From positions 1 through 64,000 of the forward strand of contig NZ_QNRO01000002.1 of NCBI RefSeq assembly GCF_003315345.1: a stretch of 64,000 nucleotides of DNA. The letters run 5' to 3'. Positions within the stretch are counted from its first letter, which is position 1, and each line of letters starts with the position of its first letter. The notes below the pieces were generated by a model, which did no database searches, was not told where the DNA came from, and was given only the letters and a program-made list of their open reading frames with translations. A program made the translations under genes and the position numbers. This DNA comes from Marinobacter pelagius. Lineage in GTDB: Bacteria > Pseudomonadota > Gammaproteobacteria > Pseudomonadales > Oleiphilaceae. This document shows, in pieces, positions 9,016-19,424 of this stretch.

Positions 9016-9627
9016 ATGCTCCTGCAACATGCCTTCGGTCTTTTCACGCACCCCGATGAAGAGTGGGTGTCCATTCGCAAAGAACACGAGACGCCGCGAC
9101 GACTGTACGTGGCCTACGTTCTGGTTCTGGCGGCGATCGCTCCGATCTGTGCTTACATCTCGACGGCCTATTTTGGCTGGACGGTGGGCAACGAACGGTT
9201 GATCAAGCTGACGGAAATCAGTGCCCTGCAACTGAGTGTGTTGACCTATCTCGCCATGCTGGTGGGGGTTTTCGCCCTGGGTTACGCGATTAACTGGATG
9301 GCGAAAACCTACGGCGCCCGGGAAGAACATGTGCCGTCCAACGGCATTGCTCTGGCGGCCTACTCATGCACTCCGCTGTTCCTGGCGGGCTTCGCCCTGC
9401 TGTACCCGGTGCCTTGGTTCAACGCGATCGTGTTCCTGATTGCGGCCTGCTACGGTGCCTGGCTCATGTACGACGGCCTGCCGATCGTCATGGGTATCGA
9501 GAAGGAACGGGCCGTCATGTATGCCGGTGCCTTGCTGACCGTGGCCCTGGTGATTCTGGTGTCCACCCGTGTCGGTTCCGTCATTCTCTGGAACTTCGGC
9601 GTCGGCCCGGTATTCGTCAGCGGGTGA
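9016..9627 (+). CDS. Yip1-family (YIP1/DUF1282) inner-membrane protein
   Basis: 203-residue membrane protein with about five hydrophobic segments and the Yip1-family opening FGLFTHPDEEWVSIRKE. Family members are of unknown function. ATG 9016 is chosen over GTG 9010 because the AAAAGGGGG at 9002-9010 then has proper spacing. It stands alone after the sugar-operon terminator. A TATAGT at 8926-8931 is a possible -10 element, but no good -35 is seen. Confidence 0.75.
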   Translation: MLLQHAFGLFTHPDEEWVSIRKEHETPRRLYVAYVLVLAAIAPICAYISTAYFGWTVGNERLIKLTEISALQLSVLTYLAMLVGVFALGYAINWMAKTYGAREEHVPSNGIALAAYSCTPLFLAGFALLYPVPWFNAIVFLIAACYGAWLMYDGLPIVMGIEKERAVMYAGALLTVALVILVSTRVGSVILWNFGVGPVFVSG

Positions 9628-9666
9628 ACGGCGACAGCATCGTCAAACTACTATGAAGCACAAATT

Positions 9667-9688
9667 AAGGGAGCCGGCGGGCTCCCTT
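9667..9688. terminator. Hairpin between convergent Yip1 and pilU genes
   Basis: AAGGGAGCC (9667-9675) and GGCTCCCTT (9680-9688) pair around a GGCG loop in the convergent gap. On the minus strand it is followed by AATTT. The T-run is poor on both strands, so the efficiency is uncertain. Confidence 0.5.
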
Positions 9689-9708
9689 CGAGGTTCTGGC
9701 AGCGGGGG

Positions 9709-10812
9709 TCAGTTGCCGTCGTCGATCCGCAGCCCTGAACTGTCACCCATCTTGCCCTGCTCCAGGCGAATGGCCACTTCCAGATTGTGTCTGGAGTCGG
9801 CGTTGGCAAAGGCTTCATCCTTGGTAATCTTGCCCTGGTGATACAGATCCAGAATGGCCTGATCGAAGGTCTGCATTCCCATCTCCCGGCTCTTTTCCAT
9901 CACCTCGCCAATGCCTCCGATCTCACCCTTGTTGATCAGTTCCCTGATGTAGGGGCTGGACAACATCACTTCCACCGCCGGAACCCGATTGCCGTCGACG
10001 CTGCGTAACAGGCGCTGGGAAACCACTGCCCGAAGGTGCAGGCTGAGATCCATGAACAGCTCACGGTGGGCCTCGTCCGGAAAGAAGTTGACGATGCGCC
10101 TCAGGGTCTGGTCCACGTTGCTGGCATGCAGAGTGGAGATGCACAGGTGCCCGGTTTCGGCGTAGGTCAGGGCCTGTTTCATGGTATCCCGGTCTCGAAT
10201 CTCGCCAATCATGATCACATCCGGAGCCTCCCGCATGGCTCGCTTCAGGGCATCCGAGTAGGAGTGGGTATCGACGCCCACTTCCCGCTGGTTAATCACG
10301 CTCATGCCATGACTGTGGGTATATTCAATGGGATCCTCAATGGTGAGGATGTGGCCACTTCGATGACGGTTCCGGTAGTCGATCATCGAGGCCAGCGTGG
10401 TGGACTTGCCGGAACCGGTGGCGCCCACCACCAGGACCAGTCCGCGGGGTTCCATGATCAGTTGCTCCAGGATGCCGGGCAGGCCGAGGGATTCGATCGA
10501 TGGAATATCGTTCTTCAGGTAGCGGATCACCATTGCCACCTCACCCCGTTGCCAGAACACATTCACCCGGAATCGGCCGATGTGATCGACGCCGATGGCC
10601 ATGTCCAGCTCCAGATCCCGCTCGAACGCGGCCCGCTGCCGGTCGTTCATCACTGAATAGGCCAGTGCCTTGACGGCACCGGGCTGAAAGGGGTTCTGGG
10701 TCAGCGGCCTGGTCTGGCCTTCGATCTTGATCATCACCGGTGTGCCGGTGGAAAAGTAGAGGTCCGATGCGCCTTTGTCGGCCATGACCTTGAGGTATGC
10801 GGGCAACTCCAT
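9709..10812 (-). CDS. Type IV pilus retraction ATPase, PilT/PilU family
   Basis: 367-residue hexameric secretion-type ATPase. Walker A is VVGATGSGKSTTLASM, Walker B is VIMIGEIRDRDTM, and Asp and His boxes (GHLCISTLHASN) are present. Such proteins depolymerise type IV pili for twitching motility. The N-terminus (MELPAYLKVMADKGASDLYF) resembles PilU more than PilT. In Pseudomonas pilT and pilU are adjacent, but here no other pilus gene lies within reach, so the name PilU is an inference. Confidence 0.85.
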   Translation of the reverse strand: MELPAYLKVMADKGASDLYFSTGTPVMIKIEGQTRPLTQNPFQPGAVKALAYSVMNDRQRAAFERDLELDMAIGVDHIGRFRVNVFWQRGEVAMVIRYLKNDIPSIESLGLPGILEQLIMEPRGLVLVVGATGSGKSTTLASMIDYRNRHRSGHILTIEDPIEYTHSHGMSVINQREVGVDTHSYSDALKRAMREAPDVIMIGEIRDRDTMKQALTYAETGHLCISTLHASNVDQTLRRIVNFFPDEAHRELFMDLSLHLRAVVSQRLLRSVDGNRVPAVEVMLSSPYIRELINKGEIGGIGEVMEKSREMGMQTFDQAILDLYHQGKITKDEAFANADSRHNLEVAIRLEQGKMGDSSGLRIDDGN

Positions 10813-10887
10813 AAAACTGACTCACTCTCTACAGTTCAAAGTCCACATATTAGCCCAGAGTCCCCGGATGTGCCCGGCCGGAGCGTC

Positions 10888-10915
10888 AACGGGCTCCGGG
10901 CCGGAGTGCCCGTTT
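10888..10915 (-). terminator. Hairpin after the phosphoketolase-like gene
   Basis: A GC-rich imperfect hairpin (AACGGGCTCCGG against CCGGAGTGCCCGTT, one bulge) lies 5 bases past the minus-strand stop at 10920. No T-run follows on the minus strand, so termination is uncertain. Confidence 0.35.
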
Positions 10916-10919
10916 CTGC

Positions 10920-13346
10920 TCAGGCGGTGGGCAATCCCCGGGTAATGGCCGAGGGATCTCCCCGGCCTTCCACAGCAGCCAGTTCGGCGGTGGACAGCCA
11001 CTCGCCCGGCGGTTGCTCCATGACCTGGGCGCAGGCGGCCAGAACGTGGCCCCAGGAACACTGGTTGGCAAACAGCATGCCGGCTACGTTCAGGGTGCCC
11101 CCCTGATTGATGTAGCCCAGCACACGGGCGTGACTCATCTCGGGGAACAGGGTATGGAGGTGCCCGCGGAAGACCTCCGGGCGCATGTGGGTCAGGCAGA
11201 CCCGGCGCTTAAGGCGATGGGGGAAGAGCCGTTCCCGCTCGAACTCGGAGACGCAGACCGACGTCTCGTGAGCATCCCGGGGCTGGCGGAAACGGCCGGG
11301 CTCCTGAACATAGACCAGCCGGAAGGGGGTGCCGGTCTCCCGCAGGCGTTCGCAGGCCCGGATGGCTTCGGACAGCTGATAGGCTCCGTTGGCGATCAGC
11401 AGCAGCGGTTCCCCGGCACAGGTGTCCTCATCCACCACCAGGGCGCCTTGCCGGGCCAGGGTGTCGGCTTCGCTGGCGTCAAAGACACAGGGGCGCTCCC
11501 GCTTGGGCACCACCATGCAGGTCAGTCGCCCGCGGTCAGTGTAAACCGAGGGCAGGACAGCCAGGGTACTGTTGTAATCCGCCGGGAAGATCACCCGGGA
11601 AACGTCGTTCATCTCGCCCAGCAGGTTCTCGCAGAAGGTGGTGTCCTGGTGCGACTGTTCATTCTTGCCGTTCTCCCAGGTGTGAGACGTGGCAATGACC
11701 GGAAAGCCAAGCCAGCGCGCGGGCCGGCCGACGGCTTTCTGGTGCCTGGCGAAAATCAGTTCCTGGCGGATCGCTCCCAGCATCTTGACGCAGAAAGCCT
11801 CATAGCTGGCCACCAGGTTAAGCCCGGCCTTGTTGGCGAGGCAGGCGGAAATCACCGCTTCCTCGTTCAGCACGGTGATGATCTTGCCTTGGATATCTTC
11901 CTGATCATTCTCGGGATCATTGACGCGGTGCTTGAGCGCTTTGAGGATGCCGGTCAGCCGGTTGCTGGCAAGTTCGTCCGGATTGCCGACCCTCGGTCGC
12001 AGGCAGGGATTTTCTGCCACCAGCGCGCGGAAAAAGTGATCCACGGCCTTCATGGGCGAGGATGACGGATCGCGACACGGAGCAAGCCGGGGAATGACAG
12101 GGTCCACCGGATTGCGGCTGGCCAGGGGGTGATCACGCTCCAGGGGCCGGTTCTGCAGATCATGCTCACCCAGTTGCCGGACCGCCCGCCGGAGCTCGTC
12201 CGGATTGACCCAGAGGGGTGCGATGTGAGTATGGAACAACTCCCTGGCTCGGGCGTCGATCCGGGGATTGCCGGGCAGGGGGAGGTTATGGGCGGCATTG
12301 CTGCCGGCGCCGTAGAACCCGTAACCCTTGACGGTTTCGGCAATACCATAGGGTATGCGTACCGGGTAGTGTATCTCCCCCCTGAGCGCCGCCTCGCCAT
12401 GATCCCTCAGAGCCTCTTCCATGAACAGCAGGGCGCAGACAAAGGCCGCCGGGTCGCGGCCGTCGAAGCGGACCGGGTCAAAGCCCCGGTGGCCCAGGTG
12501 GGCTTCGAACCGCTCGAGCCCTTCCCTGGTGCCCAACTCGGTCCGCTGCTCAATGCGCCGGCCATTGGCGATCATGATCGGCAGAACGAGACCGCAGTCT
12601 TCCTGGCGCCACCACCTTGGGATCCAGTCACTGCCCCGCTGCTCCTCGGCAGCGCCATCGGAAAGGAATGCCACCAGGGATTCGTCCGGCAGCGGCATGT
12701 GGGCGTACTGCAGTTCCGCGAACCCGAGGTAACCGCCCTCGATGATACCGCCGGCGGTGTGCGGGTTGACGTGGCTGCCGACCGGCGCTGCCATGGCACC
12801 ATCGGGTTTCTGCCGGTAGCTGTAGAAATCGTCGGCCAGATGGGACAGACCTTCGATACCCTGGTACCGCTCCCTCTGCTCAGCGTGGAGATTGCCGGTC
12901 AGCACGTTGAGTGCATCCACCGCGGCCACGCAATGGCCCTGGCCCATCAACCAGCTCCGGGTCTCACCCGTCAGGTTGTTCAGTGCCAGGTAGGCGGCGT
13001 ACGCAGGAACCATGTTAAGGGCGCCGCCGGTATGGCCCTCCGGGCTGGTTTTGAAATCCCGGGGACTGAGCGGGGCTCCGGTGATATCCACGCGTCGGCT
13101 ATAGGTCATGTGTACCACCAGCCACAGGCCGGCGCTGGTCAGGCGATCCAGTGCCGCGAGTTTGCGATAGACCGCTTCGGTGTCCGGCTGCAGCCCCCGT
13201 TGAACCAGGCGCTCGGCCAGCAACTGGACCTGGGCACAGGTGGAATCGGTGTGCCGTATCACCCCGTAACCACGGCGCCACAGATCGTACTCCGGGCGGG
13301 AATGACCGGTGGTCGGCGCCGGCTGGGATTGTGTTGGCGATGGCAT
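10920..13346 (-). CDS. Phosphoketolase/transketolase-like TPP enzyme, large
   Basis: 808-residue thiamine-diphosphate-dependent protein of the phosphoketolase/transketolase type. Visible signs are the N-terminal GHTGGALNMVPAYAAYLALN segment, the cofactor-side motif LSDGAAEEQRGSDWIPRWW, the central SHTWENGKNEQSHQDTTF and a C-terminal domain with GHVLAACAQVMEQPPGEWL. The ATG at 13346 has GGAGG six bases upstream, so it is preferred over 13397. True phosphoketolases make acetyl-phosphate from xylulose-5-phosphate. I recall similar proteins in marine proteobacteria being labelled xylulose-5-phosphate 3-epimerases, so the reaction is open. It is monocistronic and divergent from ilvD. Confidence 0.7.
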   Translation of the reverse strand: MPSPTQSQPAPTTGHSRPEYDLWRRGYGVIRHTDSTCAQVQLLAERLVQRGLQPDTEAVYRKLAALDRLTSAGLWLVVHMTYSRRVDITGAPLSPRDFKTSPEGHTGGALNMVPAYAAYLALNNLTGETRSWLMGQGHCVAAVDALNVLTGNLHAEQRERYQGIEGLSHLADDFYSYRQKPDGAMAAPVGSHVNPHTAGGIIEGGYLGFAELQYAHMPLPDESLVAFLSDGAAEEQRGSDWIPRWWRQEDCGLVLPIMIANGRRIEQRTELGTREGLERFEAHLGHRGFDPVRFDGRDPAAFVCALLFMEEALRDHGEAALRGEIHYPVRIPYGIAETVKGYGFYGAGSNAAHNLPLPGNPRIDARARELFHTHIAPLWVNPDELRRAVRQLGEHDLQNRPLERDHPLASRNPVDPVIPRLAPCRDPSSSPMKAVDHFFRALVAENPCLRPRVGNPDELASNRLTGILKALKHRVNDPENDQEDIQGKIITVLNEEAVISACLANKAGLNLVASYEAFCVKMLGAIRQELIFARHQKAVGRPARWLGFPVIATSHTWENGKNEQSHQDTTFCENLLGEMNDVSRVIFPADYNSTLAVLPSVYTDRGRLTCMVVPKRERPCVFDASEADTLARQGALVVDEDTCAGEPLLLIANGAYQLSEAIRACERLRETGTPFRLVYVQEPGRFRQPRDAHETSVCVSEFERERLFPHRLKRRVCLTHMRPEVFRGHLHTLFPEMSHARVLGYINQGGTLNVAGMLFANQCSWGHVLAACAQVMEQPPGEWLSTAELAAVEGRGDPSAITRGLPTA

Positions 13347-13515
13347 ATGATGCCTCCGTGGCTGGGAAGATCTGTCAACGATTGTAAAAGCTGGCATCGC
13401 CGGACCGCTTGATGCAGGTCATTCGGAACTGCATATTGTTTTCGACGGGTTTTTTGAGGTTAACTGCCGAATCTGAGATCCTGAATCGATCATTCCTGAA
13501 GACCTGGAGGCTGCC

Positions 13516-15192
13516 ATGACCGACGACAAACGACGTCAATACTCTTCTCCCGTGGTGGATGGCATTGGCAAGTCCGCCAGTCGGGCCATGCTCCGGGCCG
13601 TGGGCTTTACCGATGAGGATTTCCGCAAGCCCCAGGTAGGCATTGCCTCGACCTGGAGCAATCTCACGCCCTGTAACATGCACATCAACCGGCTGGCCGA
13701 GGAATCCGCCGCCGGTGCCGACGAGGCGGGCGGCAAGTCCCTGATCTTCAATACCATCACGGTGTCCGACGGTATCGCCAACGGTACCGAGGGCATGAAG
13801 TACTCCCTGGTTTCCCGTGAGGTGATTGCCGATTCCATCGAGACCACTGCCGGTTGCGAGGGCTTTGACGGCCTGGTGGCCATCGGCGGCTGCGACAAGA
13901 ACATGCCCGGTTGCCTGATGGGGCTGGCGAGGTTGAACCGGCCCTCAGTGTTTGTCTACGGCGGCACCATCATGCCCGGCAAGAACCACACCGATATCAT
14001 CTCGGTGTTCGAGGCGGTCGGCGCCCATGCCCGGGGTGACCTGGACCTGATCGAGGTGAAGCAGATCGAGGAAACCGCGATACCCGGTCCCGGTTCCTGC
14101 GGCGGGATGTATACCGCCAACACCATGGCGTCGGCTATCGAGGCCATGGGCATGAGTCTGCCCGGAAGCTCGGCCCAGAACGCGGTTTCCGAGACCAAGG
14201 AGGAGGATTGCCGGGCCGCCGGTGCGGCGGTATTGAACCTGTTGGAAAAGGGTATCCTGCCCTCGGATATAATGACCCGGGAGGCGTTCGAGAACGCAAT
14301 CACCGTGGTCATTGCCCTGGGCGGTTCCACCAATGCGGTGCTGCACCTGCTGGCGATGGCCAGCACCATCGGTGTGGAGCTGGATCTGGAGGACTTCACC
14401 GAGATCGGCAAACGGGTGCCCGTGCTGGCGGACCTCAGGCCCAGTGGCCACTACATGATGTCCGAGCTGGTGGCCATTGGTGGTATCCAGCCCTTGATGA
14501 AAATGTTGCTGGAGCGGGGGCTGTTGCACGGTGACTGCCTGACCGTGACCGGCCGGACGCTGTCGCAGAACCTGGCGGACGTGGAGCCCTACCCCGAGGG
14601 CCAGGACATCATTCATGCCTTCGAGGATCCCATCAAGGCCGACAGCCATCTGCGCATTCTCTACGGTAATCTGGCGCCCACCGGTGCGGTGGCCAAGATC
14701 ACCGGCAAGGAAGGCACCCATTTCACCGGTTGCGCCCGGGTCTTTCATTCCGAGGAGGAGGCCCAGGCCCGGATCCTTGACGGCTCCGTGGTGGCCGGAG
14801 ATGTCCTGGTGATCCGTTACGAAGGCCCGAAGGGCGGCCCCGGTATGCGGGAAATGTTGAGTCCTACGTCCGCGATTATGGGCAAGGGACTCGGTAGTGA
14901 TGTGGCGCTGATCACCGATGGCCGTTTCTCCGGTGGCAGCCACGGCTTCGTGGTCGGCCATATCACCCCGGAGGCGGCGGAGGGCGGCCCCATCGCGCTG
15001 GTGGAGGATGGCGACACGATTACCATCGACGCCGTTGCTAACCGCATCGAGCTGGACGTGTCGGAAGCCGAACTGGAGCGCCGGCGCCAGGCCTGGCAGG
15101 CACCGCAGCCGAGGGTGATCCGCGGGGTGCTGGCCAAGTACGCCCGGACTGTAAGCTCCGCCTCCAAAGGTGCGGTCACAGACCTGCCCTAA
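13516..15192 (+). CDS. ilvD: Dihydroxy-acid dehydratase
   Basis: 558-residue IlvD/Edd-family enzyme. It dehydrates 2,3-dihydroxy-isovalerate and -methylvalerate in valine and isoleucine synthesis. Iron-sulphur cluster cysteines appear in [20 protein letters not shown] and [14 protein letters not shown]. Length and motifs fit the short [2Fe-2S] subtype rather than the longer E. coli form. It has a GGAGG RBS five bases before the ATG. The 169-bp divergent gap upstream should hold its promoter, but I see no leader peptide or attenuator. Its TAA overlaps the stop codon of the convergent EAL gene. Confidence 0.95.
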   Translation: MTDDKRRQYSSPVVDGIGKSASRAMLRAVGFTDEDFRKPQVGIASTWSNLTPCNMHINRLAEESAAGADEAGGKSLIFNTITVSDGIANGTEGMKYSLVSREVIADSIETTAGCEGFDGLVAIGGCDKNMPGCLMGLARLNRPSVFVYGGTIMPGKNHTDIISVFEAVGAHARGDLDLIEVKQIEETAIPGPGSCGGMYTANTMASAIEAMGMSLPGSSAQNAVSETKEEDCRAAGAAVLNLLEKGILPSDIMTREAFENAITVVIALGGSTNAVLHLLAMASTIGVELDLEDFTEIGKRVPVLADLRPSGHYMMSELVAIGGIQPLMKMLLERGLLHGDCLTVTGRTLSQNLADVEPYPEGQDIIHAFEDPIKADSHLRILYGNLAPTGAVAKITGKEGTHFTGCARVFHSEEEAQARILDGSVVAGDVLVIRYEGPKGGPGMREMLSPTSAIMGKGLGSDVALITDGRFSGGSHGFVVGHITPEAAEGGPIALVEDGDTITIDAVANRIELDVSEAELERRRQAWQAPQPRVIRGVLAKYARTVSSASKGAVTDLP

Positions 15193-17795
15193 TCCGCCTC
15201 CGGCAGCACCGGTGGCCCCCAGTAGTAGCCCTGGCCATGCAGGCCGGGGAACTGCTGGAGCCAGATGGCGATGGCTTCGTCCTCGACCCCTTCCACGACC
15301 ACATCCAGATCCAGGCTCTCGCCCAGCTCCAGGGCTACCCGGAGAATCCGCTGGCGCTTGGGATAGCGCATGATGTTTTTCAGGAAACTCCGGTCGATCT
15401 TCAGTTCATCCAGGTCGAAGGTAGCCAGAGTACCGAGCGAGGAGTGTCCGGCGCCAAAATCGTCGAGAGCAATCCGGAAACCGGTACCACTGAGCAGGCT
15501 GATGGTTTTCCGGGCAATGGCGGGATCACTCATCATGGCGGTTTCGGTAATCTCCAGAATGATGTTCTCCGGTGACAGGCCGTGGCTACGGGTGATACGG
15601 GCGGCAACCCTGTGAAAGCCGGGCTGGGCAAGATCCTTGGCAGAGATGTTGACCGAGACGGAGATGTGCTGGCCGAACCGTTCGCGCAGGGCGGCAAAGT
15701 CCTGACAGGCGCGGTCCAGCACCCACAGGGTCACCGTATGGATGATGCCGACCTCCTCCGCCAGGGGAATCCACTGGTCTGGCGGAACCCTGCCGAACTC
15801 GCCGTGATGCCAGCGGATCAGTCCTTCCAGAGAGTCTGTCCGGCCATCCCGGATGTTCACCTTGGGTTGGTACTCCAGCCACATTTCACCGGCCTTCAGA
15901 GCCTCCTCAACATCCAGGATCAGCATTTGCTGGCGGTACAGGCCGCGGGCGACCGAGGGGTCATACACCGACAGCGGCCGGGAGTCATCCAGCGAGGCGA
16001 ATCCCGCGGATGACAGGATGGTGGTCGCATCCCTGCCGTGCTCGGGGGCATGCGCCAGGCCAAGCTTGGGAGCCCAGGAAAAGGAGAACCGGCCTTCCCG
16101 GAAGTTCTTGCCCAACCATCCGGTGATGGCATCAAGCGCCGGATCCTCCAGCCCTGCGTTCGGGTCCCGATAAAAGGCGAAGGCATGGTTGCTGGTGTCG
16201 AGCGTGGCCAGACCCTGGCCGTTGATGGTAATCAGACGGCCGCCCAGGCAACGTTTCAGGACGCTGTTCAATTGTCTGAGGTATTGCTTCAGCAGGTCTT
16301 CCGCCGTGTGGTAGCCGAGCGCCTGCTCGAGCTCGTTGAATCTGGCCAACCGGACGATGCACAGGGTATAGGGTGACTGGCTGCTGTTAATGGCCTGCAG
16401 CGCCTCTTCCAGGACGGGGCGGTTGGGTTTTCCGGTTACCCGGTGGGTTTTCATCAGCTGGTCGTATTCCTGTTCGATCCTGGTTCTGAGCTGCCGTTCC
16501 TGACGAACGCGGATATCGGATCCCATTCGGCGCTTGCGTTCCTGCACCAGTAACCGGCCAACGCCGCTGGTCAGGATCAGTGAGCCCAGCGCTGCCCCCA
16601 GGAAGAAAGCAGAGTCGGTCAGGGTGTTGACCGGGAGCCAGCCGATGGTACGCAGGGACGTTATCGTTGCACCCAGGAGGATGACCAGGATGGACATGGC
16701 AAAATAGCGGCCGTAAACATGGTGCCGGTGCCAGAAGGCCAGAGCGCAGATAAAGGCGCCGCCCAGAACGCTGGTTACCAGGAAGCTATCCTGGCCAATC
16801 AGCTTGATGGCAAAGGGGGCTGCCAGCAGATGCAGGCTGCCCAGCAGACTGAACGTGCGCAGAAGCCTGGCCGAGGACCTGCCAACGGACAGAAAGTGAG
16901 GAGTGAACTCACACAGGGCAATCAGGCAAAGGGGGAGGGTGATCCCCAAAAGCGCATTCAATTCAGGGTGGTAGGGCCACAGTAGCCAGAATCCCAACCC
17001 GTCCATCACCAGCTGACTATGAATGACGGCCACCATGAGTACGCTGAGCCAGGCCAGCCCCGGACGCCGGAGCCGGACCACAATGCTGAGATTCAGTAAC
17101 AGCGCGAAAACCAGGAGGCCTGTAATGAATGCCTTCCAGACCAGTTTGGCGGCACCCTGGCTGGCCACTTCGTTCGCAGTGGCCAACGAAACGGGAAGGA
17201 GCACGGGCCCGTTATTCTGCACCTCCAACAGCAGAGTGGTCCGACCGGGTTGCAGGGTAACGGGCCAGATCCACTGGGGCAGGCCAACATAACGGTGATC
17301 GAACGGGTAACGATCGCCCAGGATCGCGAGCCGCTCAGTGCGTCCGTCCGGATGGACCAGTGCGGGCTCCAGGTGGTCGAGGTAAGGGGCGGACACGATC
17401 AGCTTCCGCTGAGCTGACGTATCGGAGTTGTTTTCCAGCTGAAGACGGTAAGTGACAGGGCGGTAGGGGTAGCCCATGCCGGATTTTTCAGGATCGACCC
17501 GGGTCCAGCCGTCTGGCGAGGTCCAGGACCGGCTGGCAAGTATCGTCGTCAGTGACTGGATCCGGTAAGCCCACTGGGGAGAGATGGAAACCGGGGTGTC
17601 TCCGGGCGTTTGCTGGATACCAGATAATTCCCGGGCGCCGCTGCCAGGTGCGAGCCAGAGGGTGGCGGCCAGCCCGTAGGTGACGCTGGCAATCAGCATC
17701 ATCAGGGGCAGCCACCGTTTCAGCCAGGTCGCCGGGAATCGCAGAGTGGAGCCGGGGGCTCGCGCGTTGGCATGACTTTGGGCTTGCGAATCCAT
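15189..17795 (-). CDS. 7TM-sensor, degenerate GGDEF, EAL c-di-GMP phosphodiesterase
   Basis: 868 residues. After a membrane anchor (about 26-46) comes a periplasmic 7TMR-DISM-type sensor (about 70-200), then about seven membrane helices to residue 410. A GGDEF-like domain follows with no GGDEF motif, so it is probably regulatory. A C-terminal EAL domain reads EGLIRW at the signature and retains [32 protein letters not shown] and VVEGVEDE, so c-di-GMP hydrolysis is plausible. A second protein of the same layout lies at 29403-31970. The ligand of the periplasmic domain is unknown. The gene stands alone on the minus strand, and an AGGA lies 9 bases before the ATG. Confidence 0.85.
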   Translation of the reverse strand: MDSQAQSHANARAPGSTLRFPATWLKRWLPLMMLIASVTYGLAATLWLAPGSGARELSGIQQTPGDTPVSISPQWAYRIQSLTTILASRSWTSPDGWTRVDPEKSGMGYPYRPVTYRLQLENNSDTSAQRKLIVSAPYLDHLEPALVHPDGRTERLAILGDRYPFDHRYVGLPQWIWPVTLQPGRTTLLLEVQNNGPVLLPVSLATANEVASQGAAKLVWKAFITGLLVFALLLNLSIVVRLRRPGLAWLSVLMVAVIHSQLVMDGLGFWLLWPYHPELNALLGITLPLCLIALCEFTPHFLSVGRSSARLLRTFSLLGSLHLLAAPFAIKLIGQDSFLVTSVLGGAFICALAFWHRHHVYGRYFAMSILVILLGATITSLRTIGWLPVNTLTDSAFFLGAALGSLILTSGVGRLLVQERKRRMGSDIRVRQERQLRTRIEQEYDQLMKTHRVTGKPNRPVLEEALQAINSSQSPYTLCIVRLARFNELEQALGYHTAEDLLKQYLRQLNSVLKRCLGGRLITINGQGLATLDTSNHAFAFYRDPNAGLEDPALDAITGWLGKNFREGRFSFSWAPKLGLAHAPEHGRDATTILSSAGFASLDDSRPLSVYDPSVARGLYRQQMLILDVEEALKAGEMWLEYQPKVNIRDGRTDSLEGLIRWHHGEFGRVPPDQWIPLAEEVGIIHTVTLWVLDRACQDFAALRERFGQHISVSVNISAKDLAQPGFHRVAARITRSHGLSPENIILEITETAMMSDPAIARKTISLLSGTGFRIALDDFGAGHSSLGTLATFDLDELKIDRSFLKNIMRYPKRQRILRVALELGESLDLDVVVEGVEDEAIAIWLQQFPGLHGQGYYWGPPVLPEAD

Positions 17796-18008
17796 CCGGG
17801 GTTTCCTGGGGGCCGAAAATGCGGATTGTTACAGTTCGGCTACGTTTGGAAATGAATTGTAATAGCATGAATTAACTGAAATTTTACAGATTTTTAAGTT
17901 GTTTTGCATGTGCTCGCCAGTACGCTTCAGGGAAAATGTGACATGTCAGACATTCGTCTCCGCTGATATAGTGGGAGGCTATCACCGAGGCTCGATACAG
18001 GGGGAGCA

Positions 18009-18926
18009 GTGACAGGCACGATCGGGAAATTGAAAAGCGGGGCGTTGCTGCTTCTGCTGATGGTCCTTGTGACTACAGTGCACGCCGGTACGGGACCGAA
18101 TCTGGCGTCGGTTAACGCCGCGGTGGCCCGCGTTGGTGACGATAATTTGGTCTTTGGCAAGAATGCGGACCGGCAGGTCCCCATCGCCTCCGTCACCAAG
18201 CTGATGACCGCCCTGGTGGTGCTGGAATCCGGCGAGCCCCTGGATGAACCGCTTACCTTCCATGAACGTCACACCCCTGCGGCCAACAATGCCTACACCC
18301 GGATTCGTGTGGATTCGACCCTGTCCCGCTCCGAGGTGATCCGGATCGCGCTGATGTCTTCGGAGAACTTCGCCGCCTATACGCTCGCCAGCAATCATCC
18401 CGGCGGTTACGACGTTTTTGTGCAAGCGATGAATGAAAAAGCCCGGGCTCTGGGGATGTCCGGCACCCGGTTCGTGGATCCCACCGGTTTGTCAGCGCTC
18501 AATGTTTCCACGGCCTCGGATCTGGTTCGTCTGGTCAATGCCGTCCTGAAACATCCGGAGATCCGGGAGTATTCCACCACCGGCTATTACCGTGCCCATT
18601 TCCGGAACCCGAGATACAGTCTGTCCTTCGGCAACACCAATCCGCTGGTGCATAGGGACAGCTGGGGCGTCGAGTTGAGCAAGACCGGTTACCTGTCCGA
18701 GGCGGGGCGCTGCCTGGTGATGGTTTCAGACATGAACGGTGAGAAGATCGTGACCGTCCTGCTGGACTCCCTGGGCACCCGGTCGCCACTGGGGGATTCC
18801 GGGCGCATCAAACGCTGGCTGGATACCGGTGAGCCCGGTAGCGTCGCCAAGGCCGCCCGCCGCTATGAGCAGGAAAAGAATGCGGCCTATGCGGTTGCCG
18901 GCAACGCCCCCTCCACAGTGAACTGA
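18009..18926 (+). CDS. pbpG: D-alanyl-D-alanine endopeptidase, PBP7 type
   Basis: 305-residue periplasmic peptidase S11. A signal peptide (to about residue 26, VHA/GT) is followed by the three penicillin-binding motifs: SVTK (Ser61-Lys64), SEN and KTG (in SKTGYLSEAG). It would cleave D-Ala-mDAP crosslinks in peptidoglycan. It starts with GTG, with GGGGAG just upstream. It is only 18 bp from the asparaginase-domain gene, with which it may be cotranscribed. AT-rich DNA at 17820-17940 is the likely promoter region. Confidence 0.88.
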   Translation: MTGTIGKLKSGALLLLLMVLVTTVHAGTGPNLASVNAAVARVGDDNLVFGKNADRQVPIASVTKLMTALVVLESGEPLDEPLTFHERHTPAANNAYTRIRVDSTLSRSEVIRIALMSSENFAAYTLASNHPGGYDVFVQAMNEKARALGMSGTRFVDPTGLSALNVSTASDLVRLVNAVLKHPEIREYSTTGYYRAHFRNPRYSLSFGNTNPLVHRDSWGVELSKTGYLSEAGRCLVMVSDMNGEKIVTVLLDSLGTRSPLGDSGRIKRWLDTGEPGSVAKAARRYEQEKNAAYAVAGNAPSTVN

Positions 18927-18944
18927 CAGGGACAGACCCGAGCC

Positions 18945-19424
18945 ATGATCGAGATCTTCACCACCGGTGGCACCATCGACAAGGTGTACTTTGATGCCAG
19001 CAGCCAGTTCGAGATTGGTGATTCACTGTTGCCCGAACTGTTGTCTGAATCCAACATCCACGAGGGCTACCGTGTCCACGAGGTGTTGCGCAAGGACAGC
19101 CTGGATATGACCGATGATGACAGGGACAGGATTTTCGATGCCGTGGCCGGTTGTGAGGGGCAGAAGATCCTGATCACCCACGGTACGGATACCATGGCCC
19201 GGACGGCGGAATGGCTGTCGTCCCTGATCGACCGGACCATCGTGCTGTTCGGAGCCATGCAGCCGGCGCGGATGCGCCGTACCGACGCCCTGTTCAACCT
19301 CGGCTTCGCCTGGTCAGCGGTGCAGTTGCTACCACCGGGGGTCTACATCGCCATGAACGGCGAGGTGTTCGAGGCCGGCGCCGTTCGCAAGAACCTCGAG
19401 GCCAAACGCTTCGAGCGGATCTGA
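18945..19424 (+). CDS. Stand-alone asparaginase N-terminal-domain protein
   Basis: 159 residues covering only the N-terminal domain of L-asparaginases (family length about 330). Both active-site threonine segments are visible, TTGGTIDKVY and the ITHGTDTMARTA block, plus VLFGAMQPARMRRTDALFNL. The C-terminal domain, which completes the active site across subunits, is absent. It ends cleanly with a stop and abuts rsuA's stop codon with no gap. Whether it hydrolyses asparagine is doubtful. A complete small family member is more likely than a truncation, because the C-terminal end (KNLEAKRFERI) looks finished. Confidence 0.75.
   Translation: MIEIFTTGGTIDKVYFDASSQFEIGDSLLPELLSESNIHEGYRVHEVLRKDSLDMTDDDRDRIFDAVAGCEGQKILITHGTDTMARTAEWLSSLIDRTIVLFGAMQPARMRRTDALFNLGFAWSAVQLLPPGVYIAMNGEVFEAGAVRKNLEAKRFERI

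Noticed and set aside
17939..17948. TGACATGTCA palindrome before pbpG
   Set aside because: Only 10 bp, expected many times by chance, and no neighbouring regulator or second site.
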